Shown: positions 53,796 to 64,000 of the stretch, piece after piece
Numbering within the stretch: the first letter of the stretch is position 1
How the letters are laid out: every line of letters starts with the position of its first letter
Assembly (NCBI GenBank): GCA_934047225.1
Contig: OW204001.1
Location: 15,422,201-15,486,200, forward strand
Length of the DNA: 64,000 nt
Origin: Ypsolopha sequella
Taxonomy: Eukaryota > Arthropoda > Insecta > Lepidoptera > Ypsolophidae
Reading direction: 5' to 3'
Notes under the pieces: generated by a model
What the model was told of the DNA's origin: nothing
Seen by the model: the letters and a program-made list of their open reading frames with translations, nothing else
The model's database searches: none
Position numbers and translations under genes: made by a program

Positions 53796-54127
53796 ATACT
53801 GGGTGTAATGATGACCTGCTCAGAAAATAAAACCACATGTAGGGAAATTTGTTTTCTCGAACAAAATAAATCGTATTCCAAGTGTGCACCTTCCCTTCCA
53901 GTATTACTACATGTCAGTAACCTGCACGAAGCGGCAACATCGCATTTTTTAAGCCTGTTAAAAAAACGTGGTTAGCACGTTGCACTTGTGAGCGAAACTA
54001 AATTAATCATAAATTTCTAGATGTATTAATAGGAATGTCGAAATGAAATTTAGTACAAAGAACCCTCATAACATCTCCTATACGTGGTTTCATTTTCTGA
54101 GCAGGTCATCATTACACGGTGTATACA
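53796..54127. mobile_element. TIR element
   Basis: GTGTAATGATGACCTGCTCA, GAAAATAAAACCAC at the left; GTGGTTTCATTTTCTGAGCA, GGTCATCATTACAC at the right. About 330 bp. The right TIR and its flank contain an ORF shadow only. Confidence 0.65.
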
Positions 54128-54370
54128 TAATAAGATTATGTACCATAATTGCTGCATACTAACTGAAAATACCGATTTAAAATGTAGTTTTAGGTTTACG
54201 TTCTCGAATACTCGATGAACATAATTTTGCAGTTTTGTTTCATACATTTTGTAGGTAGTAATTAGTTGGTAATTTTTGTTAAAATTATTTAAGTCTCTTT
54301 ACTTATTTCAATACTACGAAAACCTTAAGGCGTTAGTCCTATTTGCATTAACCAGTTTTTAAGGTTTTCA

Positions 54371-54850
54371 TACATACACACATAAATACATACATATACT
54401 CACGCCTGTCTCCCAGAGGGGTAGGCAGAGAATACAGATTTCCATCTGCTATGATTCAGACACATAGACCTCTTTTGCCTCTTCCACATTTATCAATCTA
54501 TTCATACAAGCTCTTCTATTTCGAGTAGTTTTGACATTGCCCTTCTTCAGTATGTCGCCAACTTGGTCAGCATACGTCCTTCTAGGGCGGCCTGTGGGTC
54601 TACCGCGTAATTCTCATTTTCATCAACATCAACTTGAGATTGAAATTTGTCGTGCGTGCGACGACGCCCGCCTAACATGCCATCTCTTTTGCACGCGTTG
54701 AATTTCGCACGCATTTGCTTGAAGTTGATACAAATGAGAATTACGCGGTAGAGCCCCTGGTCAAACTGTACCTTCCACTTGCGCAACATAAACTTCTATC
54801 GTCACTCTACTTTCATTCATCCTCTCTAAATATCCAAACCACCGAATCAT
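54371..54850 (-). pseudogene. LINE reverse transcriptase C-terminus (copy 2), split by a MITE
   Basis: From the 5' side (high coordinates), minus-strand codons read MIRWFGYLERMNESR (about 54850-54800), then EGTVQFDQG, the MITE (54599-54752), then TGRPRRTYADQVGDILKKGN, VKTTRNRRACMNRLINVEEA, KEVYVSES and RWKSVFSAYPSGRQA with a stop (near 54405). This is the characteristic tail W.GH.ERM...GRPRR.W.DQ...SAYP.GR.A of a large lepidopteran LINE group. One internal stop precedes RWKS. A CATA-type simple repeat (54371-54390) forms the 3' tail, as in copies at 50262 and 60882. The RT core is absent. Confidence 0.8.
54599..54752. mobile_element. Small MITE inside the LINE
   Basis: TCTACCGCGTAATTCTCATT and complement AATGAGAATTACGCGGTAGA enclose ~150 bp. 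The LINE frame resumes on both sides, proving insertion. The core is GC-rich (GTCGTGCGTGCGACGACGCC). Confidence 0.85.
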
Positions 54851-55319
54851 CCCTTTTTCTATTGTAGTCACTACATCTTCTTTTTAAGGTTTCCTTACTG
54901 CGGAATATGAATAATCCCACTTCTGATACCATAACCGTGAAGTCTTAGTCACACGAGCTTTAGCTTACATGGCTAGAAATTGTGCAGCGTTTCAAGTTTC
55001 CGCACTTTCAAGACGCTATGTATGAAACACGTCTCAACTAAACTACCGAAGCTACAGTATTAAAGCACCTACTATTTCAACTTATATTATAGTTCTTGCC
55101 TCAGCCGTCTCCTAATGCAATAATCGTAACAACTTTAATTTTCACTGGGAGTTCGGATTACTTCCTGACTTTTAAATCATATTTTACTACACGACATAAA
55201 AGTTTCAGTTATATTTTGTAGTAAAATATTAGCACGGTTGGCTTTGGTTACCCTTGAGTCAATAGATTTTGTAGTAAACTGGAGATCCATAGATTCTTCT
55301 GTCAGTATTATTGTGTGTA

Positions 55320-55400
55320 GTATCATAAATAAATAAATAAATAAAAATTGTTTTATTCAATTACCATCAATATTTCTTTTTAGTAAACTAAACCTTATAT
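55320..55400 (-). mobile_element. LINE 3' tail with AAATAAAT repeats
   Basis: AAATAAATAAATAAATAAAA, then ATTGTTTTATTCAATTACC, fits an antisense LINE 3' end. Confidence 0.3.
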
Positions 55401-55572
55401 CTATCTATGCTTAACAACTTGATATTAAAAAAAACATTAGGGTAACTGAAAAGGTCCAAACTCAACTACGAGTTGTCAGTTAGACAACTGCAGCTGATTT
55501 TCAGTTTGGGCCTTTTTACAAAGACGTGTTAATATTATGAAAAGTGCGCCGAACTACATTTCGTCGTGATAC

Positions 55573-55940
55573 ACTCAGTCACTCAGCGCAAAGTGCATAA
55601 CTTAACTTTGTATTTCTTGTTAAGAAATTAAAAAATTAAAAGCATTTTGGTCTGTGGCAATTGATGCCAATAGTCCAGTATTAGTGCAGTTTAAAAAGCA
55701 AGAGTTTGAAATTGTATAATTAGTCATGATCTTTTCAAAACCAACTTAAAATGCCATTTTTACTTTGTTTAGACAAGATCATGACTAATTGTGCATTAAA
55801 TTTCAAACTGATGCTGTATAAATCTCACTAATACTAAACTATTGGCGTCAATTGCCACAGACCAAAATGCTTTTCATTTTTTTATTTCCTAGCAAGAAAA
55901 ACAAAGTTAAGTTATGAATTTTGCGCTAAGCGACTGATGT
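55573..55940. mobile_element. Long inverted-repeat MITE
   Basis: Arms 55573-55734 and 55775-55940: ACTCAGTCACTCAGCGCAAA, CATAACTTAACTTTGT, GCATTTTGGTCTGTGGCAAT and TAGTCATGATCTTTTC all have complements in the right arm. Loop ~40 bp. Confidence 0.8.
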
Positions 55941-56289
55941 TTAACCTTACACTGGCTGATTTAGGTACAGAGTGTTGCAGCTAAAATATTCGATGAGCTT
56001 ATTGATACGCCTTGTTTCATTTCACCACTTGCTGATAAAGGCTAACATGAACTGATACCGGTTAGGGCTAACATGAATTGATACTGATAAAGGCTAACAT
56101 GAACTTTAAATAATGTTACGCACTGATTTAGATTAAAATTTCCAAGATAAAAATGTTTTTATGTTTTCACAAGGTTGGCTAGAAGAAATTTCTTATAGAA
56201 ATAAGTCCGCCCTTGCCTTCTATCTGTTCTTCGTATGTATCTTGTCTTCTTATTTGTGTGCAATAAAGTGTTCATTCATTCATTCATTC

Positions 56290-56656
56290 ATCAAGCTATA
56301 CACATTGGACTTAGTACATATTTAATCCTTCTCTAACAGGGGCTAATGTAGTATTGTAATGCACGGGCGTAGTTAGGTTTTAGTTTCGGGGGGGGGGGGG
56401 GGGGGGGGATCAAGAAAATAAACGACAAAAAAGTGCAAAATTAATATTCATTATGTTTGTGAAAAATTGATTGCAAACGCAAAACGCTTTTAGCAGCTCC
56501 TAGCAGAAGTGGCACTTGACCCGGAAATCGTCAAAGCAGAGATAAGGTTGAATTATTTTAAACATTTCAGGAGGGGGTTGAAACCCCAAACCCCCCCTCC
56601 CCCCCTTTGGCTACGCCCATGCTGTAATGTATAACTTGATGTGATCTCCACTGTGC
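56290..56656 (-). mobile_element. Second copy of the 40081 MITE, interrupted by a hAT MITE
   Basis: On the minus strand it reads CAGTGGAGATCACATCAAGT, then after the insert TAGCCCC, AAGTCCAATGTG and AGCTTGAT, the same order as 40081-40191. One end is cut at the CATT microsatellite (56270-56290). The hAT element at 56362-56621 sits inside. Confidence 0.75.
56362..56621. mobile_element. hAT MITE with G and C homopolymer ends
   Basis: Starts CACGGGCGTAG and ends CTACGCCCATG. Flanks TTGTAATG and CTGTAATG are a 7/8 matching 8-bp duplication. Next to the left TIR stands a run of over 20 Gs (56388-56408); next to the right one, C-tracts (56591-56606). 260 bp, no ORF. Confidence 0.85.
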
Positions 56657-57177
56657 GACGCAATCACGAAATAGCTTTCACAATATTCTCGCCATCATAA
56701 AGGAAACTGTAATGTATCTAGATGATCGTATATTATGTGCAGTACATTTTCCTACCCGCTCACGGAACACGTGTTTGCAAGCATACACTCGCCTTTCAGC
56801 ACAACGTTTTCAACCCATCGGTGTACCCATTCCATTTCATTTTTATGTGCTCATATGTTCGCAATTCGCTCTACATAATGTGCTACATTTTCACAAGATA
56901 ATTTTATAAGTGTGTTGACATTTGAATAAGTTTCCGCTGTAGTATCTCTAACAAATTGCTTTAAAAGTAATAATTATAATATTAATGGTTCAAATTGTAA
57001 CTCTAAAATATCTGTTTACATAGAGGTGCCCAACAGTTTATCATAATGAGGTATACAATCAGAAAAACTACATATGTTTATACATCTACAATCTTGACAC
57101 TAGTATTAAATTATTTCCATATTATGAGCTTTGAAGTGCTTTTGAAGTTACATTTCTTTATTTTAGTTGCCAATTTG

Positions 57178-57336
57178 GTGTCTATTCGGTGTAACACGAC
57201 GCAACTTATTTGACAGGACTAACCTTATTTTAAGCGTTCTGTCTTTGTCTTTTTGGTACATAAAGAAAATTACAGAACACTTAAATTAAGTTAAGTCCTG
57301 TCAAATAAGTTAAAACGTGTTACACCGAATAGACAC
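57178..57336. mobile_element. Palindromic MITE, solo copy
   Basis: GTGTCTATTCGGTGTAACAC at the left and its complement at the right; arms of ~75 bp run through TGACAGGACTAACCTTATTT and TTCTGTCTTTGTC. Same family as the nested pair at 28511-28824. Confidence 0.85.
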
Positions 57337-57339
57337 TAT

Positions 57340-59490
57340 GGTCGAAAAGGTTAAGTATTTCTTCAAAAGTCGAGCAGAGTTTTATCTGTTACTTATTCGG
57401 TTTCAGTACACAAATACTTGCATATTTTGGTGATGTTTATTGTTTAAATAACATGGTAAATATTTTTTCTACTATTAAACAATGTATTCTTTTTTTAATC
57501 TAAATCATTGAACACAAGGCTACGTGACTACGTCCGGTATTTTGTCACTGCAAAATCATGAAAACTGAAATAGTCTGTCGTGGTTTCACTTAAGGGGCTT
57601 CAGAAGCAAAACTGCGTTTACAGACGTTTTTAAATTGGTTTAAAATTGGTTGGTCGCCAAGTGTCTTTGTGTACGTGGGATAACGAATTTCGTTACCAAA
57701 AATCGAGTGACATAAAAAGTCGCGCTGAACCTTCCTGACATGTTACCCAGATTGTTGGTCCGAAATTATATACGTATTCACGTCAAAAACCCTCTTCAAG
57801 TTTCCAATATGTTTTGGTACGAGCAGCAATTGTCCGGAACGCGAGGGCGCCATGTTTTCACCGGATGCGGAAATTCACTCGCGATATGGCAGGGCTTGGC
57901 AGCCACCAACCTCGACAAAGAGATACATTATATGTTTGGCGACCACTGCAACGTATCGTATCCTCTCACCTCTAAAATGGTGTTACAATGAAAATTTAAA
58001 TTTAAGGTGGAAGCTAAAAAAACCACGTCTGTTATTTAACAATAATATTGTTTTCGTTAGTTGCAGGTTCAGATATTTTTAGTGAGTGACTTTTTCAGGA
58101 ACCAAAAACAAGTGGTAAGGAAAGCTTTTTAGGTTTGTTATTCTTTTTGGTTGTTTATGATGTAAATTTAACTTAGTAAACCTAGCTTGACAAATATGTT
58201 TTACTATTTTTTAAATACCAAGTGTTCCTTTTACAACTTATATTTCACCAATAACGCTAATAGTTATTTTTTGAAATGGAAACAAAACTGCATTTTTTTC
58301 TCTCAATTTCACTAAAAGTTTGGTAATAATTTAAAAGCGGAAATTACGCTTTTTTTAAAAATCTTATTACAGGACTATATCTAAAATTCAAATTTACTAT
58401 AATTTTTGACGGTCCGCTTGCAATTTCCAATTTCCAAGCTATTTACGTTACATCACTTTGGATCCAGAACTTCAATAAAATAGCATTGCGCTATAGCTAG
58501 TGCACATTTGTAAATTTAAGTGTCCTCTTGTGTTTTTAGAAAATATTGGATCGGTTGAGATTTTCTTCGTCCAACTTACATTCTGGCTTACTGCCAGTAT
58601 TGATGTGATCACAGCAAATAATGAAATACACATAAAACATGCGGTCTGATAAAGTCATAAAATTTTCATTATAATATTTAAATTATTACTATACCCTACG
58701 AAATTTACGAACATTATTTTATTAATTTTATTAAAATCGCATTAAAGAGAATCCTGGAACAACATTTAATTTTTTTCACATCTTTCAATCGAGTAATTTA
58801 AACTCCCGAGTGCCTTTACGTATACTATTAATTTTTTGTGGAAAATTGATTGTTTTTCTACGTTTTCTCATTTTTTTTTCTTTGGAAGTGATTCAGTATA
58901 AACAATGGAAGATGTGGTTTAATTCTGTGAGCACGTCATTAATAAAGCCCATATGTATGCGTGTATCATTATTTGCTAAAATTTGCTAATTATGATTTCA
59001 CTTAAGTATCATTTTACTTTTGAAAGTTAATGTTTTCTTCACATTTAACACTATTTTATTCAAACAATCAGGTAAACCAAACTACGGCATTGAATGAAAC
59101 AAAATGTTGTAATTTATTTATATAGTTTTGTCATCAAATCAAAACGAATGATGCGTCACGCCCAATACCCATTCTCTAACACAGCGTTTCTTAAGGGCCT
59201 TACTATTGCCAAATGGGTACTTTCTATAGCCTACTCCTCGTTTACAGCCAAACCAAAAATAATGAAAAAATTTATTATGAATAATCAGCTCTTAGACAAT
59301 AGATGCAACATTTTTCTTTTTCATACCACCAAAACTTCTACATGAAAAAATTCATTTGCTAAATGGTGTTTCTTGGCTTGAATTTCTTACTGCTCCTAAG
59401 TGGCTTGGCCGATTGAATTCATTTATGCTTTGATAAATGAATACATTTGATAGCTATAAACATAACATAGGATTATTCAATCGAACAATC
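57340..59490. other. No gene supported
   Basis: 57740-57991 is an 83-codon ORF in slightly GC-richer DNA (MLPRLLVRNYIR..., TGCGNSLAIWQGLAATNLDK) with no known motif. 58100-59490 is AT-rich with no repeat family recognised; the ORF at 59094 is unsupported. Confidence 0.35.
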
Positions 59491-59642
59491 GCATCCAAGT
59501 GAAAAGTATAATTTTCTCCTATTTCGCCCTTTCAAGGACGCAGCGAGCGTCGTAACAGCCACTATGCATTGCGCGCTGATATGAACGTTATTTCAATGTT
59601 GTTTCCGTTGATATTCGTACTGACAAATATCGAGCTGCTAAT
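59491..59642 (-). repeat. Dispersed repeat D, copy 2
   Basis: Reverse complement of 22327-22469; ends just before the hAT relic at 59655. Confidence 0.7.
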
Positions 59643-59654
59643 TTGGCGATGGTA

Positions 59655-60096
59655 ATCGCCTTAACCTGTGGTCCACGGACCCCTGGGGGTCCCCAAGCAT
59701 ATGTATGGGGGTCCGCAGCCTAATCTATTTACATTTATATACATTTACATATACATATAGACATTTACTGCTTTTCTCAACGACATACCTCTGTGAAAAG
59801 GCATTCTCTGCTCTTGTGTCTACTAAAAACAAATACAGAAATAGATTAAAAGTGGAATCCGATTTGAGACTACAACTCAGTTGTAATATATACCCAAATA
59901 TCACTAATTTAGTTGCAAAAAAGCAGCACCAATCTTCTCATTGACATATTTTATATGAAAAAGTATATACTTTTGTAATTTGTAGAACTAAAATAAATGG
60001 TCCAAAATTTATTGCTGCTTTTTTACTAAGGGGGTCCTTAAAATTGTGCTTGATTCCCTAAGGGGTCCGTGGACAAAAAAGGTTAAGAAACACTGC
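59655..60096 (+). mobile_element. Deleted hAT element
   Basis: Right end GGGGTCCGTGGACAAAAAAG, GTTAAGAAACACTG is a hAT TIR (complement begins CAGTGTTTCTTAACC). The left end keeps only TTAACCTGTGGTCCACGGAC, CCC, so its outer bases are lost or diverged. The interior holds a transposase C-terminus. Confidence 0.7.
59765..59944 (+). pseudogene. hAT transposase C-terminal dimerisation region
   Basis: The frame reads LLLFSTTYLCEKAFSALVST, KNKYRNRLKVESDLRLQLS, then PNITNLVAKKQHQSSH and a stop at 59942. This is the hATC motif: TTYLCE..FS.L...K.K.RNRL..E.DLR..LS.. P.I..L...KQ...SH, the end of ZBED5/SCAND3-like hAT transposases and near the end of the DDE fold (its last glutamate is the E of CE). The upstream codons (from 59705) are a TATA-rich stretch and not homologous. 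It lies inside a deleted hAT with matching right TIR. It is the tail of a non-functional protein. Confidence 0.8.
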
Positions 60097-60881
60097 TCTA
60101 ACACACACTTTTGCAAAGTAATTGATGTCTTCTTGCCCAAGCAAGAGATTGGAGATTTACAGAAAACTCAAGAAATGAAGGTGCAAGAATTCAAGTCTTC
60201 ACGTCGTCGAATACAAATACAAAATATTTTCTAGCGCATTCTGCTTACTAAAAGAGATTTGTTCAAACTTTGCAATTTGCCGATGGAGAAGCAGTTCAGA
60301 ACGAAATGTTTTGGCTTCGTTTCATATTTTGTGACGCACGACACGATCTTTCAATAAGTTCTCGTTTGTGTAACGGAGAATCATTAGAATTTTGTCTTTT
60401 GTTATTTGTTTCGTAGATAGAAAAATCAATTAAAACGAATTTGTTGAGAATAATAACCCTCAGACGGGGCAGGAATTATTTTCATTCGGTTTGTCAAGCG
60501 AGTTTTATTAGACTAATTCAAACTTTGTAACTACGTGATATACCAACTAGTGATGCACATTTAAACGTTTACGAGGGCGTTGTGTGCTTTTCACGCCTTA
60601 TTCAAACAGCTACAATATGTTTAACCTTAAACATTTAATAATACCCAGTTCTTATTAACTATACTTAAAATAAGAACTGTGTATTTTTTACAGTTTATAT
60701 GACTTACATATGACTTACAGCCAACTTTACGGCTTGGGAAACTCTAATTAATAATCATATATAAGGTGAAATTTAATCTACCGCCCGAATACATACTAGA
60801 GACTCGGTTAGTGATCAAAAATAATGTTTAATGACGCTTCAGGTGAAATTTGAAAAAATTTGGACTAGTTCAGTTCGTACA

Positions 60882-60975
60882 TACATACATATATTCACGA
60901 CTGTCACCCAGAGGGGAAGGTAGAGACTACGATTTCCATCCAGACACACCTCTTTAGCCTCTTTTTCGTATGAGA
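60882..60975 (-). mobile_element. LINE 3' end, family with ATAC/TATG tail (copy 3)
   Basis: CATACATACATATATTCACG, then GACTGTCACCCAGAGGGGAA, GGTAGAGACTAC: the antisense of the terminal S-x-x-P-S-G codons seen at 50305 and 54405, with deletions. Confidence 0.65.
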
Positions 60976-61026
60976 ACAAAACGTTTTTTTTATGATTTCT
61001 AAAAAAGAATCATTGAACCTTGTTCC

Positions 61027-61449
61027 TGGAGCTGTATTTTTGAATCACTCGCTGTGAATCATAAATTCACGCACAAAAAAAAATCACGTGCGAAATTCAA
61101 TTATATTGGTCACAATTTTACGTATTTTTGAATCAGTAGAAATCATTGTAAACGGTTTTCGTTTCACGCAGAAAAAATTAAAACCGGAAAGCAATATTTC
61201 GTTGATTTTAAAAACCGATAATGAATGGAATGTCATATCAGTCTCATCGATGCATCGACATCGACATTTTCTTCTTGTCATTCTTGCATTGCATAGTTTC
61301 TACTAGTAGAAATCGGAAAACGAGTGGGTCAGACCACTCGTTGCAGAATTCACTGAGAATTTTCAAAAATACTGATTTCAAGTTTTCGTATGCGAATCAT
61401 GCGGATTCATATGCGAATTGAAATTCGAATGATTCAAAAATACAGCTCC
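61027..61449. mobile_element. Inner inverted-repeat element
   Basis: GGAGCTGTATTTTTGAATCA at 61028 and TGATTCAAAAATACAGCTCC at the right end. ORFs on both strands inside it are overlapping shadows. Confidence 0.65.
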
Positions 61450-61489
61450 TGATCACTAACCGAGTCCTCAGTATGAATTCGTGCTATTG

Positions 61490-62096
61490 ATCTTGTTCTT
61501 TTAAGAATCACCTTTTGCTTGGTAATAAATAATGAGTTGGAACCTAATTATTATGCCTATATTATAAAAAAAATATTTTTTTTTATTTTAAGACAAAAAC
61601 GCAGATTTCTTGTTAAATAAGTTGGAAATTAAAGTAAAATACCCATAAGAAATACAATAAACCCATAATGAAATACAGGTTTACTTAAGAGCTAAATAAA
61701 AATAAAAAAAATCTTGAAAAATTTTATCTTGAACAAGTAAATTAAAATTTTGCGTGCCAATCTTACATTAAAGCGACGCTATCCGTAATAAAACATTTCT
61801 CCCTTCTGTCTTACACTCTCTCAAATAATAAATAGTACCTAATAAGGGTTTTCTGCTCTAACAACACAGTAATAAATAACCTCTTAACTCTTTTATCTTG
61901 AAAGAGGAATTTACCTTCGTGGAAAGGATATTCAACATTTATGTACGAAAAAGTATTTTATCTGAATGATGGATGTTTCCCTTAGCTACTGCGAAAGGTG
62001 AGCAAATGTAAAGCTCTTATTGTTTTTTATAAAGAGGTAGAAAATCAGCAAATCGAAAAAGAAAAAAACGGTCATGGGATAGTCAGACTCGCCTAC
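61490..62096. other. No gene seen
   Basis: AT-rich sequence with homopolymer runs; nothing recognised. Confidence 0.4.
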
Positions 62097-62097
62097 C

Positions 62098-62840
62098 TAG
62101 GGTTCCGTACTGTGGATGAAAAATTTAATTTTATATATTTTTTTTCGTGAATGGCAAACCGCAATATTTGTCCTGTAATTTTTACGTAAACACATATTTA
62201 CCATGATTTTTTTCGTATTTTTCATTCCACCAGCTTTGGAGATAAGGTGGGGGGGACAAACATTTTTGTGTGGTTTTTCGAGGATTTCTCGAAATAGATG
62301 CAAATAAATATAGCCAAATTATACATTTTTACAATAAGCTCTTTAATACCTACAATTTGATACCCATGTTGTATTTTTATAAAATATTTTTTTATTCCTT
62401 TTTTTTTGTTATGTTCTATAACCGACATTTTTTTCATATTTTTTGGTCCATCAATTTCGGACATAAGCGGGACACACACACATATATTTATGATTTTTTT
62501 AAGATTTCACAAAACCAGTGCCAGTAAATATAGTCAAAGTAAATATATTTTTACAAAAATCTTTTTGATATCTACAATTTGATACCCATATAGGATAGTA
62601 GTTTTAGGATAATATTTTTTATTTTTCCCACTTTCGTTTTGGAAATATTCTGAACAATTTAAAATTTTTCACATTCTTTACACTGTAGCAAGTGGGCAAA
62701 TTAATGCTTTTTTGTGCTAAATTTCAAGTTTTTATCTTTAACGGTGCTAAAGTTATGAGGCTGTGACATACGGACGGACGGACAACGGAGTCTCACCATA
62801 AAGGTTCCTTTTGTACCTTTTAGGTACTACGGAACCCTAA
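62098..62840. mobile_element. AGGGTTCCGTA-ended repeat
   Basis: Starts TAGGGTTCCGTACTG and ends GTACTACGGAACCCTAAA, a short inverted pair, with CGGACGGACGGACAACGGAG near the right end. This is a common lepidopteran repeat type (partial relative at 28856). The overlapping plus and minus ORFs (62222-62527) are AT-rich shadows. Confidence 0.6.
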
Positions 62841-62849
62841 AAGATACAA

Positions 62850-64000
62850 ACGGAGGCCAAAAACGTTTCTTAAGACAAGATCTTGAAATAAAAACTTCGC
62901 ATTTGTTTGTGTCGTTATTATTTTATCAACGAGCATAAACTTAAGAACCCGGTGCAGGACGACGCCAACTCCAATGCGAAGCGAGACGTATTGCGACAAT
63001 AAAGTGCATATTTGGCTGGCTGATCTAAACAAGCGCCTCACGCTTTGCCCCACGCCGCGCCGTTCGAACTGTGCTGAGCGAGTCTCTCCCTTTGCGTTGG
63101 AAATAATAATTATTTCCGAATACCTTAATTGTGCCTCGATTACTTGTTATTTTTTATTTGGTTTTAATTAATTAGAATATTAATGATACTTCCAAGTGGT
63201 GTATGTGCTTACTTTGCTTGTTAAATGTTCATAAGTCACTTAACGAAGCTTTGTAAAAGTACTCGATTTTAGGGTGAAATCCCATTATTTTTAATATTTT
63301 TCTAGTCGATGTTTGTGAAAAAATCAGGGACATACACCACTTCATATTAACCGTCTAAATGAAAGCCTAAAATTTTTTTTTATAGTTAATAGATACTCGT
63401 ATGTATGAAGTACGATTCGGAGCGGGTTCATATGTATAGGTATTGCGCTGAAAAATGTTAGACTGAAATATGATAAATGAGAGGAAGCGCTTCAACCATA
63501 TTTTTACTCGCCACTGTAAGAATTCTCTCAATATTTTTTCATAAAATTGAGTGATGGAAAAGGTTTATGAGAATAAATTGAGGACTTTGGAAATCGAATC
63601 GTTTCATAATTTTGCGTCGTCATCGTTACCACATAAGAAAAGAGTTTAATATACCATTATGGAAATCATAAATTCGTTTATTTCTATTAATTCATTAAAA
63701 TTCGAGTTTTCATTTTGCGGTACTGCCATGCCAGTGTAAAAAAAGCGTTTTGCATATTTTAACTCACACAATCCTAAGCCCAAAACTTTGTGTTGGGACA
63801 TGTTTTACTAGTCAAATTATAATTTCACATTAAGTTTTATTAGGTTTCTCATAATCTAACCTAATCTATTGTAATTATAATTTCACGGCTTTGACAATTT
63901 ACCTATGACATATTTTTTACTTATAAATTAAATTGAGTTTTTTTTGCTATTATATTATTGTAAATCAAAAATACAGAATTTTAAGTACGGAAGCAAGCAC
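62850..64000. other. No gene seen; GC-rich patch at 62945-63100
   Basis: 62945-63100 (GACGACGCCAACTCCAATGC, CCCACGCCGCGCCGTTCG) stands out from AT-rich flanks and has short ORFs on both strands without known motifs. 63170-64000 is AT-rich with nothing recognised. Confidence 0.35.

Larger units (their letters stand above)
60787..61483. mobile_element. Outer inverted-repeat element
   Basis: CATACTAGAGACTCGGTTAG, TGATCA at the left; TGATCACTAACCGAGTCCTC, AGTATGAATTCG at the right. It encloses a LINE 3' fragment and another inverted-repeat element. The ends match the MITE at 27152-27430. Confidence 0.6.

Noticed and set aside
57740..57991. 83-residue ORF
   Set aside because: Slightly GC-rich but no known motif; too little evidence for a gene.
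62222..62527. Overlapping 85-residue ORFs on both strands
   Set aside because: AT-rich, Phe/Lys/Ile-dominated shadows inside a repeat.

Overview
The window looks like a piece of a moth or butterfly (Lepidoptera) chromosome, almost entirely made of transposable-element debris, with no convincing intact host gene. Reasons: strong A+T bias; no operon-like gene packing; every long ORF is short or broken; many palindromic MITEs; hairpin-plus-CTAG Helitron 3' ends of the kind common in Lepidoptera; several LINE 3' tails in antisense orientation; and common lepidopteran repeat signatures. The species cannot be named from sequence alone.

Layout. 1-6.4 kb: a broken MULE/NOF-like transposase, a foldback element with two ~595 bp arms, a THAP-domain fragment and a non-autonomous hAT element. 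7-13.5 kb: a LINE C-terminus, a hAT transposase relic and a 149-bp tandem array. 13.5-20 kb: TA-flanked MITEs, a jockey-like LINE C-terminus, a GC-rich island at 17.1-17.4 kb (the best candidate for a host first exon), a Helitron end and a mariner relic. 20-31 kb: dispersed repeats, a Harbinger-like element, G-rich tandem DNA, a MITE nested in its own kind and a TA-flanked DNA transposon.

31.8-37.05 kb: a structurally complete DIRS-type tyrosine-recombinase retrotransposon. It has identical 137 bp inverted terminal repeats, an internal complementary region joining copies of both outer ends, and degraded gag, RT/RNase H and recombinase frames. This is the most notable object in the window.

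37-41 kb: palindromic MITEs and a small Helitron. 41.83-44.41 kb: a deleted Helitron keeping part of its Rep/helicase protein and carrying, antisense, a coding-like segment with CxxC motifs and a polyadenylation signal, probably a captured gene. 44.4-64 kb: hAT MITEs, LINE 3' ends (three of one family ending in ATAC/TATG repeats), a hAT inserted in an older MITE, a hAT transposase C-terminus and further inverted-repeat elements.

No set of genes works together here. The biology visible is a history of insertions: nested elements give relative ages, and target-site duplications give mechanisms. All functional calls rest on motifs recognised by eye; no database search was possible.
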